From: a virus
IMG/VR virus record: IMGVR_UViG_3300017763_002481
Span: 1 to 38,767 of that record
Direction: 5' to 3' (one strand)
Length of the DNA: 38,767 nucleotides
Part shown: positions 22,700 to 30,561 of the stretch, piece after piece
How positions within the stretch are numbered: the first letter of the stretch is position 1
How the letters are laid out: each line of letters begins with the position of its first letter
Notes under the pieces: model-generated
The model's database searches: none
The model's input: the letters and a program-made list of their open reading frames with translations, nothing else
Told to the model about the DNA's origin: nothing
Program-made: the position numbers and the translations under genes

Positions 22700-23580
22700 A
22701 ACTAAGGTATAGTGAAGCATTTTATTCAGTGCAAGGAGAAGGTAGGTTTGTTGGCGTACCAAGTATTTTCCTTAGAACTTTCGGATGTAATTTCGAATGT
22801 GCAGGTTTTGGTCAGCCCAAAGGCAACTTGATTCCTGTAACTGAAATGCCATATAATACCGATCCTTTAGCGGATAAAGAACATCCTAATGCTTATAAGA
22901 GCATTGAAGAACTTCCAGTCACTCCAGTAGGATGTGATTCTAGTGCTAGTTGGAGCAAGAAGTATAAACACTTACAGATGACTAAATCTGTTGATGAGGT
23001 GATTGATCACATCACTAGTTTACTTCCCAACAGCACATTCACCGGCCAACACGGTGAAGACATACACCTGGTGATCACAGGTGGTGAACCGCTACTAGGG
23101 TGGCAACGTGTTTGGCCGACTCTCTTAGACGAGTGTGTGAAACGTGGGTTAAAGAATGTAACATTCGAAACTAACGGAACACAACTTGTTAAGAGCGATC
23201 TTATATCGTACTTTAACCTAACACAACCTAACCTACATGTAACTTGGAGTACAAGTCCTAAGTTATCTATCAGTGGTGAGACTACTGAAGATGCATGTAA
23301 GCCAGACGCATTGGCTACTATGAACCATGTAGATAATAGTTTCTTATACACAAAGTTTGTTGTACGTGATGCAGAAGACTTTGATGAAGTTGATATGTTT
23401 GTACAAAATTATAAAGATAACGACATAGAACTTGACAGCATATTCTGTATGCCCGAAGGTGCTACATTAGAACAACAATCACTAACAGAAAAAGAAGTTG
23501 CAGAAACATGTATGCAAACAGGATATAAGTTTAGTCCTAGATTGCATATTAGTTTGTTTGGTAACGCATGGGGTACATAA
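22696..23580 (+). CDS. queE: 7-carboxy-7-deazaguanine synthase (QueE), radical SAM
   Basis: QueE hallmarks: YSVQGEGRFVGVPSIFLRTFGCNFEC at the N-terminus and TGGEP (129-132) for SAM binding. The radical-SAM cysteines are C31 and C35 as usual, but the third is delayed: position 38 is F and C80 (GCDSSASW) is the likely third ligand, giving Cx3Cx44C. At 294 residues it is longer than bacterial QueE (~220), mainly from this insertion. The enzyme contracts 6-carboxytetrahydropterin to 7-carboxy-7-deazaguanine (CDG) using a [4Fe-4S] cluster. I recall similar split clusters in other marine phage QueE proteins. Confidence 0.9.
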   Translation: MKLRYSEAFYSVQGEGRFVGVPSIFLRTFGCNFECAGFGQPKGNLIPVTEMPYNTDPLADKEHPNAYKSIEELPVTPVGCDSSASWSKKYKHLQMTKSVDEVIDHITSLLPNSTFTGQHGEDIHLVITGGEPLLGWQRVWPTLLDECVKRGLKNVTFETNGTQLVKSDLISYFNLTQPNLHVTWSTSPKLSISGETTEDACKPDALATMNHVDNSFLYTKFVVRDAEDFDEVDMFVQNYKDNDIELDSIFCMPEGATLEQQSLTEKEVAETCMQTGYKFSPRLHISLFGNAWGT

Positions 23581-24035
23581 TGCAAGAGCTTTGGCATAAA
23601 CATATTTGGAAGATTACATTTGTAATATGTTTGCCATTGATATCAGCATGGGCATTTGCAGATGAAATTGTAGGCTATACTGAACACGGTGTGGCTGTGT
23701 ATGAAAGCGAATTACAAACAAAACCCACCGAAGTAACCAAACGTATAAAGATACCTGCACACCGCATTAGAAGTTATGAGAGTGTAGACTTTAGCACAAT
23801 TATTGTACATGTTAGAACAAAGGGCATAGATAAAAGTTATGAACTAAAAACAGCAGGATGTTTTGATATAGACTGGGCACATCAAATATCATTTGATTCA
23901 TTTAGTTCAATGTATATTAGAGTTGGAGATAAAATTAGATATCAAACACTAACTCCTAGTTGGAGATACTCTGGAAACTATTGTGTAATAACAAAGATTA
24001 CAGAAGTCAACATTGAGGACGATGATGTACGTTAA
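23580..24035 (+). CDS. Exported protein of unknown function (151 aa)
   Basis: Starts at the ATG that overlaps the queE stop (TAATG). The N-terminus has a signal peptide: charged start (MQELWHKHIWK), hydrophobic core (ITFVICLPLISAWAF) and a likely signal peptidase I site after AFA, before DEIVGY. The mature part is beta-rich with two cysteines (AGCFDID, NYCVI) that may form a disulfide. Probably periplasmic. No family recognised. Confidence 0.65.
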   Translation: MQELWHKHIWKITFVICLPLISAWAFADEIVGYTEHGVAVYESELQTKPTEVTKRIKIPAHRIRSYESVDFSTIIVHVRTKGIDKSYELKTAGCFDIDWAHQISFDSFSSMYIRVGDKIRYQTLTPSWRYSGNYCVITKITEVNIEDDDVR

Positions 24036-24198
24036 GGCTTGTAGTGAATGTGAAAAGTTTGTAACAGGTAATCCTGTTTATCACACACCAAACTATGAGC
24101 ATGTATTCTGCGATGCATATTGTAGCAACGCATGGTATAGCAAAACATTTGTAAAGATGGATGCTAAGAAAGACCAAACGGAGAGTAATAATGATTGA
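24022..24198 (+). CDS. Small zinc-binding protein (58 aa)
   Basis: The start at 24022 has GAGGA upstream and overlaps the previous gene. The sequence holds CSEC (residues about 8-11) and CDAYC (about 30-34) with histidines between, a treble-clef-like set of four cysteines. The tail is acidic and hydrophilic. Such small zinc proteins often bind nucleic acid or adapt host complexes; no specific family is recognised. Confidence 0.6.
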   Translation: MMYVKACSECEKFVTGNPVYHTPNYEHVFCDAYCSNAWYSKTFVKMDAKKDQTESNND

Positions 24199-24367
24199 TG
24201 GAGTAGTATTGGTAGCAATAATAGTGCCAGTAGTAATAACTTTATTTGTGTTTATGGTACAACTTATGAATGGTAATGTTGGATCGAAAGGTATAACACA
24301 ACCTTATAAAACAAAAAGCGGTACAACAAGGACTGCTAAAAAAGAAAGAAGTGAGTATATAGTATGA
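24191..24367 (+). CDS. Small membrane protein (58 aa)
   Basis: Start at 24191 chosen because GGAGAG lies just upstream; an earlier in-frame start would overlap the zinc-protein gene. One N-terminal transmembrane segment (MIDGVVLVAIIVPVVITLFVF) is followed by a basic, hydrophilic tail (KTKSGTTRTAKKERSEY). ATGA overlap with the next gene. Function unknown. Confidence 0.6.
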   Translation: MIDGVVLVAIIVPVVITLFVFMVQLMNGNVGSKGITQPYKTKSGTTRTAKKERSEYIV

Positions 24368-24879
24368 GTAAGAAAACAAAATTACCTTTTAGTATGATGC
24401 CTGCTAGTTGGGGTCTGAAAGGAAAGGCACGAGCAAGAGCAGAAGCAGAATACTATTACGAAGGTGTAGAACTAGAAAAACAATTAGCATTTATTGATTG
24501 TGATACTGATCACGATAAAAGTATTGCTGAACTTGATGTTGAACTTAAAGAAGGTGTAATAGATGAGCAACAATATGATAAGAAAGTTGCAACTATTAGG
24601 AAAGAACCTTGGGTTGAAGTTAAAAAGTTAGAAGTAAATCCAGAAGATGCTAAAGCAGGATACATGGAACTAGATTGGAACGACGAGTTTGTTGCAATGC
24701 TACAAGAGAATGGATACACTGGTGAGAGTGATGAGAGTGTAGTAAACAAATGGTTCAATGATGTATGTAGAACTGTTTTAATGCAGGAAATAGAAGACCA
24801 AGACTATGGATTACAACCACAAGGTGATGTAATTAAAGTTACAAACCCTGATGTAACAATGGAGGGACCAAATGACTGA
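24364..24879 (+). CDS. Conserved hypothetical (171 aa), marine T4-like phage type
   Basis: Starts in an ATGA overlap. The opening KLPFSMMPASWGLKGKARARAEAEYYYEGVELEKQLAFID is distinctive; the rest is acidic and helical (AELDVELKEGVIDEQQYDKKVATIRK), then EFVAMLQENGYTG...VNKWFNDVCRTVLM. I recall related openings among conserved marine T4-like phage proteins, without a function. No catalytic motif visible. Confidence 0.7.
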   Translation: MSKKTKLPFSMMPASWGLKGKARARAEAEYYYEGVELEKQLAFIDCDTDHDKSIAELDVELKEGVIDEQQYDKKVATIRKEPWVEVKKLEVNPEDAKAGYMELDWNDEFVAMLQENGYTGESDESVVNKWFNDVCRTVLMQEIEDQDYGLQPQGDVIKVTNPDVTMEGPND

Positions 24880-25138
24880 AGATAATAACCCAAATAAAAT
24901 TGCTAAACAGAAGTTAGCAACACTGGTAAACAGTTATATTGCTCCTCAAATAGCAAGTTTTGTTAAAAAACTAAGTGATGTTGAGCTTGTAGAACTACTT
25001 AAAAGTTTTAAGACCATGAATATTGATCTAATAAATGACTTGACAAAAGAGGCAAATTCGCGTAAAATAATGAGTGATAGTTGGGAAGATGAAAGTCCCT
25101 TTGATAAACTTATAGAAGGTGGAATAGCAGACAAATGA
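24872..25138 (+). CDS. Hypothetical helical protein (88 aa)
   Basis: Overlaps both neighbours. Helical and charged: KQKLATLVNSYIAPQIASFVKKL, VELVELLKSFKTMNIDLINDL, then an acidic end (WEDESPFDKLIEGGIADK). The DESPFDKLI tail looks like a short linear peptide motif. The ATGA overlap with the nuclease gene suggests the two are made together. Confidence 0.6.
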   Translation: MTEDNNPNKIAKQKLATLVNSYIAPQIASFVKKLSDVELVELLKSFKTMNIDLINDLTKEANSRKIMSDSWEDESPFDKLIEGGIADK

Positions 25139-26127
25139 ATTATTTACTTGTAGATGGATTAAACATGTTCATGAGAGCCAAGCACGTTGGTGGCAGAGGC
25201 AATGACATAGATACTAAGATTGGTATGGCAATGCATATCATGTTTAACAGCATCAACAAGTGTTGGAGAGAGTTTGACGGCGACCATGTTGTATTGTGTT
25301 TAGAAGGACGTTCATGGCGTAAAGACTTTTACGAGCCTTACAAGAAGAATAGAAGAGTAATTGCTGATCAACGTAGTGTCAGAGAACAAGAAGATGATGA
25401 ACTATACTTTGAAGCATATGATGATATGGTACAGTTCTTTTCTAACAAAACTAATTGTACTGTATTGAGATGTGAACAAGCAGAAGCAGATGATATGATT
25501 GCTATTTGGACACAACAACATCCTAACGATAACCATTATATTATTAGTACAGATAGTGACTTCTATCAGTTACTAGCACCTAATGTAACGCAGTATAACG
25601 GCACAACGGATCAAGTAGTTACATTAGAAGGTTGGAAAGATTTAAAGACTGGAGATACTGTTATAGATAAGAAGACAGGCGAACCTAAGAAGCCAATCGA
25701 TCCCAAGTTTACATTGTTTGAAAAGTGTGTTAGAGGCGATAGTTCAGACAATGTGTTTAGTTCCTACCCAGGTGCTAGACTTAAAGGCACTAAAAACAAA
25801 ACAGGTATCACAGAAGCATTTGAAGATCAAGATGCTGGTGGATACAATTATAATAACTTTATGTTACAACGTTGGGTTGATCATGAAGAAGTAGAGCACA
25901 GAGTTAGAGATGACTTTGAGCGTAATAAGATTCTAATTGATCTCACAGAACAACCAGATGAGATTAAAGAGCTCTGCATAGAGCGAATGAATGAACAGAA
26001 GAAGAGTGAAGTTGTACCACAAGTAGGTATACACTTTATGAAGTTCTGTGCTAAATGGAACCTACAACGTATGAGCGAGGCGGCTCAAACATACGCACCT
26101 ATGTTAAATGGGAAGTGGGATGAGTAA
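25135..26127 (+). CDS. rnh: 5'-3' exonuclease / flap nuclease (T4 RNase H type)
   Basis: 330 residues, near T4 RNase H (305). Acidic metal-binding motifs appear in order: LLVDGLNMFMRA (D7), CLEGRSWRKDFYEPYKKNR (the basic clamp/arch region), CEQAEADDMIAIW, STDSDFYQLL and VRGDSSDNV. The enzyme removes RNA primers and 5' flaps from lagging-strand fragments. Together with polymerase, clamp and ligase it completes fragment processing in this window. The region after GDSSDNV gives the usual helix-hairpin-helix-like DNA-binding stretch. Start overlaps the previous stop (ATGA). Confidence 0.88.
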   Translation: MNYLLVDGLNMFMRAKHVGGRGNDIDTKIGMAMHIMFNSINKCWREFDGDHVVLCLEGRSWRKDFYEPYKKNRRVIADQRSVREQEDDELYFEAYDDMVQFFSNKTNCTVLRCEQAEADDMIAIWTQQHPNDNHYIISTDSDFYQLLAPNVTQYNGTTDQVVTLEGWKDLKTGDTVIDKKTGEPKKPIDPKFTLFEKCVRGDSSDNVFSSYPGARLKGTKNKTGITEAFEDQDAGGYNYNNFMLQRWVDHEEVEHRVRDDFERNKILIDLTEQPDEIKELCIERMNEQKKSEVVPQVGIHFMKFCAKWNLQRMSEAAQTYAPMLNGKWDE

Positions 26128-26284
26128 ACTAAACGAGGACATAGACACTATGATTGAGGAAATCAAACAACCAAAGGCTACTAAAAAGTATATTTACGAG
26201 TCGCCTGATAAAGGTAAAACTGTCTACAGACGAGAGTTTGGGTCAGATGTCCGTGAACTTGTTAAGGAGAAAACAAATGATTAA
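26120..26284 (+). CDS. Small conserved phage protein (54 aa)
   Basis: Overlaps the nuclease end by 8 bases (GGGATGAGTAAA) and the next gene's start by 8. Reads MSKLNEDIDTMIEEIKQ, then PKATKKYIYESPDKGKTVYRREFG. I recall close relatives of this short sequence as unassigned genes in marine T4-like phages. Basic middle, acidic N-terminal helix. Confidence 0.65.
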   Translation: MSKLNEDIDTMIEEIKQPKATKKYIYESPDKGKTVYRREFGSDVRELVKEKTND

Positions 26285-26804
26285 ATTCAAAGAGCAGGTT
26301 AAACTGCAAAAGATAAGCGAAGATGCTTGGATAGTAAACGATGATACAAAACGTGTAGGTATTCTACATAAGACTGTGCAGGATAAATTTACATACTTGG
26401 ATAAAACCGAGACAGTAATTTTTGAAAACGATACAGAAGTAAAAGAATTCTTTAAGAACGAGTTTGTATTTGATGAAGGCACAGAGTTAGATGTAACTCA
26501 GCCAGCAACATTCTATATTAAAGGCTATCCAGTTGATTATCTAAATCCAATACCAGTAGATCCAAGTGATCCAGACTACCTAGAGCATATACCGTTGTTC
26601 TCTAAAACAGAAAACAGTAAGATTTATTATGCGGCAGGTTGGTATGCTGTAAACTTCGAGAAGGGTTGGAAACATGCAAACTGTCCTAAACTTAATACGT
26701 TAGTTATGTATGGTTATGAAGGACCATTTAAGACTAATATGGAACTTAAACAAAGACTAAAAGTTCTTAATAAGTTAAAGAGACAGGCTCAAAAAAATGT
26801 CTAA
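26277..26804 (+). CDS. Hypothetical protein (175 aa)
   Basis: The ATG at 26277 follows AAGGAG (26264-26269); an earlier in-frame start at 26154 lies inside the preceding genes. Beta-rich N-terminal part (QKISEDAWIVNDDTKRVGILHK; KFTYLDKTETVIFEND) and a C-terminal part with YYAAGWYAVNFEKGWKHANCPKLNTL and a basic final helix. I recall it as a conserved unknown of marine T4-like phages. No motif. Confidence 0.7.
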   Translation: MIKFKEQVKLQKISEDAWIVNDDTKRVGILHKTVQDKFTYLDKTETVIFENDTEVKEFFKNEFVFDEGTELDVTQPATFYIKGYPVDYLNPIPVDPSDPDYLEHIPLFSKTENSKIYYAAGWYAVNFEKGWKHANCPKLNTLVMYGYEGPFKTNMELKQRLKVLNKLKRQAQKNV

Positions 26805-26988
26805 TGACCTTAGTAATTTAGATAAATTTATACATAGGGTCAATGCTTTGAGAGAAGCAAAGGTATCCGAAACATCATTTGATGTTGCATTCTTAGGCAA
26901 AGTTATTGATGAACTGCAACCTAGTAAGCAAGTTAAAGTCAAAGAAGATGTAAACATCACAATACGTGATGGAGGCAAATTTAAATAA
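26797..26988 (+). CDS. Small hypothetical protein (63 aa)
   Basis: Starts 8 bases inside the previous gene and overlaps the next start by one base (TAATG). N-terminal helix (SNLDKFIHRVNALREAKV), then VAFLGKVIDELQPSKQVKVKEDVNITI, ending in a beta strand and basic residues. No family recognised. Confidence 0.6.
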   Translation: MSNDLSNLDKFIHRVNALREAKVSETSFDVAFLGKVIDELQPSKQVKVKEDVNITIRDGGKFK

Positions 26989-27338
26989 TGGTTGAAATAG
27001 TTCCTAGGAAAATACGAGAAATGCTATCACGAGTAACAGGAACTACACCACAAACATCTGGTATACATTTACACGAAGACAAAGACTGGAGAGACGGTTG
27101 CGGTTACAATGTAATATGTAAATACGATGTTATATATGATAGCGGAACATATACAGGTAGAGATGAAGAGTGGGCTGATGTAGGCATTCCACATGGTATT
27201 CTTCACATGATAAATAATAAGTGCCCAGGTAACTTCGGATGGAGATTTGATGTAGAAGGCACTACCAAATATGCAATTATATCGTTTGACGACAAGGAAT
27301 ATGCATTTTGGTTTAGATTAAAACATAGTAAACAGTAA
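26988..27338 (+). CDS. Hypothetical protein (116 aa)
   Basis: TAATG coupling to the gene before. A basic start (KIREMLSRVTGTT) leads to an aromatic, mixed-sheet body (DWRDGCGYNVICKYDVIYDSG; GNFGWRFDVEGTTKYAIISF). Two or three cysteines and many Trp/Tyr residues suggest a compact fold. No known motif; function unknown. Confidence 0.6.
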   Translation: MVEIVPRKIREMLSRVTGTTPQTSGIHLHEDKDWRDGCGYNVICKYDVIYDSGTYTGRDEEWADVGIPHGILHMINNKCPGNFGWRFDVEGTTKYAIISFDDKEYAFWFRLKHSKQ

Positions 27339-27347
27339 AGGACAAAC

Positions 27348-27578
27348 ATGAAAGTAGAAATTTATAGCAAACCGGCATGTCCGTTTTGTGTACAAGCAAA
27401 AAATTTAGCAGAACAAAAAGGTTATGACTTAACATATAAAATGTTAGACGAAGACTTCAGCAGAGAACAGTTATTTGAAGTATTCCCCACAGCAAGAACA
27501 TTCCCACAAATCATTGTAGACGGTGATAAAATTGGTGGATTCACTGAATTCAAAGCACTGGTAGACAGTAAAGAATAA
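27348..27578 (+). CDS. grx: Glutaredoxin
   Basis: 76 residues with the active site CPFC near residue 11 (YSKPACPFCVQAKNLA), the cis-proline strand TFPQIIVDG and the final GGFTEFKALV. This is the classic small glutaredoxin, which uses glutathione to reduce ribonucleotide reductase or protein disulfides. T4 NrdC has a comparable role. Ribosome site AAGGA just upstream. Its stop overlaps the next ATG. Confidence 0.95.
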   Translation: MKVEIYSKPACPFCVQAKNLAEQKGYDLTYKMLDEDFSREQLFEVFPTARTFPQIIVDGDKIGGFTEFKALVDSKE

Positions 27579-28189
27579 TGACTACCCATGATGAAGATCA
27601 AGCATTTATAAGGCGGCACTTTGTAGATCTTCAAAATGGTAGAGCACTTGTTATAGGTGCTAACGAAGGATTCAATAATCCATCTTACAGTTTAATAGAA
27701 AAGGGTTGGACAGCAGTATGTTGTGAGCCTAACCCTTTTGCCCTAAGCAACTTTATAACTAATCAAGCCGAATACCTTGAGCAAATTACATTTGTAAATT
27801 GTGCTATAACACCTACAGCAGGCAGAGTAACACCATTTTATCTAGCAGAAAGAAATGCAATGTCCAGCCTAGATAAGGATTGGTTAGAGTTACAAGTAGA
27901 AAGAGGTGTATGTCCAGAAGATCAAGCAGTTCAACAAGAGATTTTGACACACACTTTAAGTTTTCAACAGTTATTAAACTATGTAGGTGTAGACTTTGAC
28001 TTGGTTGTAATAGATGCAGAGGGTCAAGATAGTCAGTTATTAGGTGCAATTGATTGGAATCAATTACATAAATGCACAATGGTGTGTGTAGAAGATATAT
28101 ATGATGGTGCGAAATGGCTCGAAGATGTAGGCTTTAATTTAGTTCTTAAGTCCAACCATAACTATTTCTACAAAAGAGTTTTAGACTAA
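27578..28189 (+). CDS. FkbM-family methyltransferase
   Basis: The SAM-binding motif I is GRALVIGANEGFNNP near residue 22, followed by AVCCEPNPFALSNF (motif II acidic residue), NCAITPTAGRVTPFY and DLVVIDAEGQDSQLLGAI, the FkbM-type IDxEGxE block. FkbM enzymes methylate hydroxyls of sugars and natural products. With sulfotransferase, epimerase and glycosyltransferase genes in the window, methylation of a glycan is plausible. TAATG coupling to glutaredoxin. Confidence 0.8.
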   Translation: MTTHDEDQAFIRRHFVDLQNGRALVIGANEGFNNPSYSLIEKGWTAVCCEPNPFALSNFITNQAEYLEQITFVNCAITPTAGRVTPFYLAERNAMSSLDKDWLELQVERGVCPEDQAVQQEILTHTLSFQQLLNYVGVDFDLVVIDAEGQDSQLLGAIDWNQLHKCTMVCVEDIYDGAKWLEDVGFNLVLKSNHNYFYKRVLD

Positions 28190-28202
28190 TTAAAACATGT
28201 TT

Positions 28203-28224
28203 TTATCAGTTTTTTTGATAAATA
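28203..28224 (+). promoter_or_regulatory. Hairpin with overlapping late-promoter candidate (GATAAATA)
   Basis: TTATCA (28203-28208), 7-base loop (G then six T), TGATAA (28216-28221) form a 6-bp stem after the methyltransferase gene. GATAAATA (28217-28224) uses its right arm and matches the T4 late octamer in 7 of 8. Predicted start about 28230, with an AGGAGA site before the ATG at 28246. No T-run follows the stem, so it is not a strong terminator. Confidence 0.5.
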
Positions 28225-28245
28225 AGTGTATAGGAGACTATACAC

Positions 28246-28557
28246 ATGAGCAGACCAAAACCGACAATATTGCTAGAAGCAGTACATAAGGACACATACA
28301 AGGCAGAGCAGATCCTTAAGGCTGAAGCAATTTATAGTGTCTTTTATAAAAGCAATCCTATAAACTTTAGAACTTTAAACAAACTTATCAGTTACCCAGG
28401 TCCTAAGTATAAGAAGGTATCTTTTAGTAATAGCGGACATGCATTTAACCTAGCAGATAAACTTAATAAAACTTTCCAAACAGATGAGTTTACAGTGGTA
28501 AAACTTACTCAAGGAGAAGTAATAAATGAGGAAGATCTCACTTCACCGAACGAGTAA
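28246..28557 (+). CDS. Conserved phage protein (103 aa), function unknown
   Basis: Opens MSRPKPTILLEAVHKDTYKAEQIL and contains FYKSNPINFRTLNKL, a basic YPGPKYKKVSF stretch and NSGHAFNLADKLNKTF. I recall close relatives in marine T4-like phages, always unassigned. Basic surface patches suggest nucleic-acid contact. The next gene starts 32 bases before its end behind a GGAG site. Confidence 0.7.
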   Translation: MSRPKPTILLEAVHKDTYKAEQILKAEAIYSVFYKSNPINFRTLNKLISYPGPKYKKVSFSNSGHAFNLADKLNKTFQTDEFTVVKLTQGEVINEEDLTSPNE

Positions 28558-29125
28558 ACAGTTACTTAACTCTACTCCATATTCCTTTGACGACGAAACA
28601 CTTTATGTTTTTAAAGACATCTTTGACAACGAAATATTGAGAGCCTTACATAGTTTTAAAGTAAATAATCAATCTAAACTCGTTCCACAACAAGAAGACA
28701 AACAAAGAATAGGATGGGATTGCAATGAAGATATACCCGGCTGTCCTTTTGATGAAGGAGACTTTGCAGTAATATTAGAAACCATAAACGATCTATGCAA
28801 TACTAATTTTACACATACAAGTTTAGCATTATGGGAAGACACAGACGGTTATAAGATAGATAAACATGTAGATAACAAAAGTTTTACAGCGGCTATGCAA
28901 ATATTTCTACCTACATATGGTGAAGCAATGGCAATACAAGACAGCGAACCTTTGCGTAATACAGGCACACAATTTTATAACAATAATCCGGAAGGCATGA
29001 TTCAAGTACCTTTCATACCTAATACAGGATACTTCATAACAAACTCTCAAAAAGTATTTCACAGTAGTGGAGAACCAGTACCACAAGGATTTATTAGATC
29101 CAGTGCGTATTTTATATTCAAATGA
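28526..29125 (+). CDS. 2-oxoglutarate/Fe(II)-dependent oxygenase-like (third copy)
   Basis: 199 residues with H114-x-D116 (DKHVDNKSF), H179 (VFHSSG) and R191 (GFIRSSAYF) as the iron and 2-oxoglutarate residues, and QIFLP and NTGTQF in between. The layout matches the two minus-strand oxygenases near 8 kb, and NTGTQF/HSS are closest to the copy at 8221. It is the shortest of the three and has no zinc extension. Substrate unknown; virion proteins, host surface or modified DNA are options. Its stop overlaps the next start (ATGA). Confidence 0.72.
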   Translation: MRKISLHRTSKQLLNSTPYSFDDETLYVFKDIFDNEILRALHSFKVNNQSKLVPQQEDKQRIGWDCNEDIPGCPFDEGDFAVILETINDLCNTNFTHTSLALWEDTDGYKIDKHVDNKSFTAAMQIFLPTYGEAMAIQDSEPLRNTGTQFYNNNPEGMIQVPFIPNTGYFITNSQKVFHSSGEPVPQGFIRSSAYFIFK

Positions 29126-29484
29126 TAGAGCAAACACTACAATGGCAATTAGCAAACAAACTCCAAAAACTATATGATACTCTAGAGAAGTACGAAGTAG
29201 CAGAAGTTTGCTATATGATATTTAAAAACTTTGCATACAACCAGGACAAAGTAAGTGGTTTACGTTTAACCAAACTAGGCTACAATTTATTAAAGCCACA
29301 TTACGACTCACATGATTTCACAGCAGATGAGGGAATACACAAGAAACTATTACTGGTTTTACACAAACAAATGAAATGGCCTTACTATTTAGATAAAAAG
29401 AAATTAGTACTGTTTAACGACGATGATGCCATGTGGTTAAAGATGACTGGCTCTGTCGAAAAATTTGCAAAAGGCTTAGAATAG
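29122..29484 (+). CDS. Conserved phage protein (120 aa), function unknown
   Basis: Starts in an ATGA overlap. Mostly helical: QWQLANKLQKLYDTLEKYEVAEVCYMIFKNFAY, LRLTKLGYNLLKPHY, KLLLVLHKQMKWPYYLDKKKLVLF. The LTKxGxxLLKxxY block is recalled from marine T4-like phages and looks like a small helix-turn-helix-type fold, but no DNA-binding motif is certain. A late promoter follows immediately. Confidence 0.65.
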   Translation: MIEQTLQWQLANKLQKLYDTLEKYEVAEVCYMIFKNFAYNQDKVSGLRLTKLGYNLLKPHYDSHDFTADEGIHKKLLLVLHKQMKWPYYLDKKKLVLFNDDDAMWLKMTGSVEKFAKGLE

Positions 29485-29486
29485 GG

Positions 29487-29494
29487 TATAAATA
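29487..29494 (+). promoter_or_regulatory. T4-type late promoter, exact TATAAATA
   Basis: TATAAATA matches the T4 late octamer in full. The usual start, 13 bases after its first base, is 29500, the A of the next ATG: a predicted leaderless late transcript. The gap between the two genes is only 15 bases, so the match is unlikely to be chance. Confidence 0.7.
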
Positions 29495-29499
29495 TAACA

Positions 29500-30561
29500 A
29501 TGGCGTCAAGTATAAATCTCAATAGATTATTTCCTTTAACAAACAAACTGGCTTTACCTGAAGTCTGTCATCCTAACTGGGGAGACTTAGGTGTAAATGG
29601 CAAGGTAGAAAGAACAGCAGACGGTTTTGTTGTTCAATGGATACCAACTGACAGTTACGAAAGATATCAAACACATGGCAACAAAGACTACGACGAAAGG
29701 TCTATGTACAAATTAAACAAACATTGTTTTAGAGCAGACGACTTTAAGTCAACAAGACATAGTAAGAAAAAGAAAATAATGTTTGCTGGTTGCAGTCATA
29801 CATTTGGTATTGGTGTAGATCAACACGAAACTTATGCTGATATTATATGCAAAGAATATGATGCTGTCAACTGGAATATAGGTGCAGGTGGTATTGGTAA
29901 TGAAACAATAGTACTAAACATTACACAAATGATTGATAACGGTTACATACCAGATATATTATATGTGCAATGGAGTTACCTACACAGACAATTGATGATA
30001 ACCGATAACGATATACATAGCACACTATCAACAAAAGCATTTGCTGGTAAGCCTGACAGTAGATACCATAGTCCGTATTTTGATTCTTACTGTGACTACA
30101 TGAAAAACAAGATAAATAATGCAACATGGGATGACTCTGTAACATCTTTAAATAATCAACTTGACGAACTAGAAGATTATGATATTGAGGATGATTTAAA
30201 AACGTTATACCATTGGGATGGTAAAGTTGATGAGGTTTTTGACCATAAATCAAATAAAGCAGGAGAATACTTTGCAACATTTGGTTCTAAAGCATTACTA
30301 AATCAATACTATCTATTAAGAGAGAACGTTATAAACTTATGTAAATTGCATAACATAGTTCTCAAAGAGATACATGCAGACATGGAGTCAGCAGAGTTCT
30401 TAGCAGAAACTGTTATACCTAATAAGGGTTATACAACTGGTGATGTACCAGTAACTTTAGATAGTTTAAGTACAGACTTTGGCAGAGATAATCAACACTA
30501 TGGTAAAGAATCTAATAAAGCATGGGCAAAATATTTAATGGATCATACAAATGAAAAATAA
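29500..30561 (+). CDS. SGNH-hydrolase-like protein
   Basis: 353 residues. SGNH block I is AGCSHTFGIG (S99, with H100 next to it), block II is NIGAGGIGNET near 127, and block V is DNQHYGKESNKAW near the end (Asp and His of the triad). Family members are lipases and carbohydrate or acyl esterases. The N-terminal 90 residues do not match the core and may bind a partner. The exact late promoter in front and overlap with the radical SAM gene suggest both act late, perhaps on glycans or the host envelope. Substrate is not readable. Confidence 0.7.
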   Translation: MASSINLNRLFPLTNKLALPEVCHPNWGDLGVNGKVERTADGFVVQWIPTDSYERYQTHGNKDYDERSMYKLNKHCFRADDFKSTRHSKKKKIMFAGCSHTFGIGVDQHETYADIICKEYDAVNWNIGAGGIGNETIVLNITQMIDNGYIPDILYVQWSYLHRQLMITDNDIHSTLSTKAFAGKPDSRYHSPYFDSYCDYMKNKINNATWDDSVTSLNNQLDELEDYDIEDDLKTLYHWDGKVDEVFDHKSNKAGEYFATFGSKALLNQYYLLRENVINLCKLHNIVLKEIHADMESAEFLAETVIPNKGYTTGDVPVTLDSLSTDFGRDNQHYGKESNKAWAKYLMDHTNEK

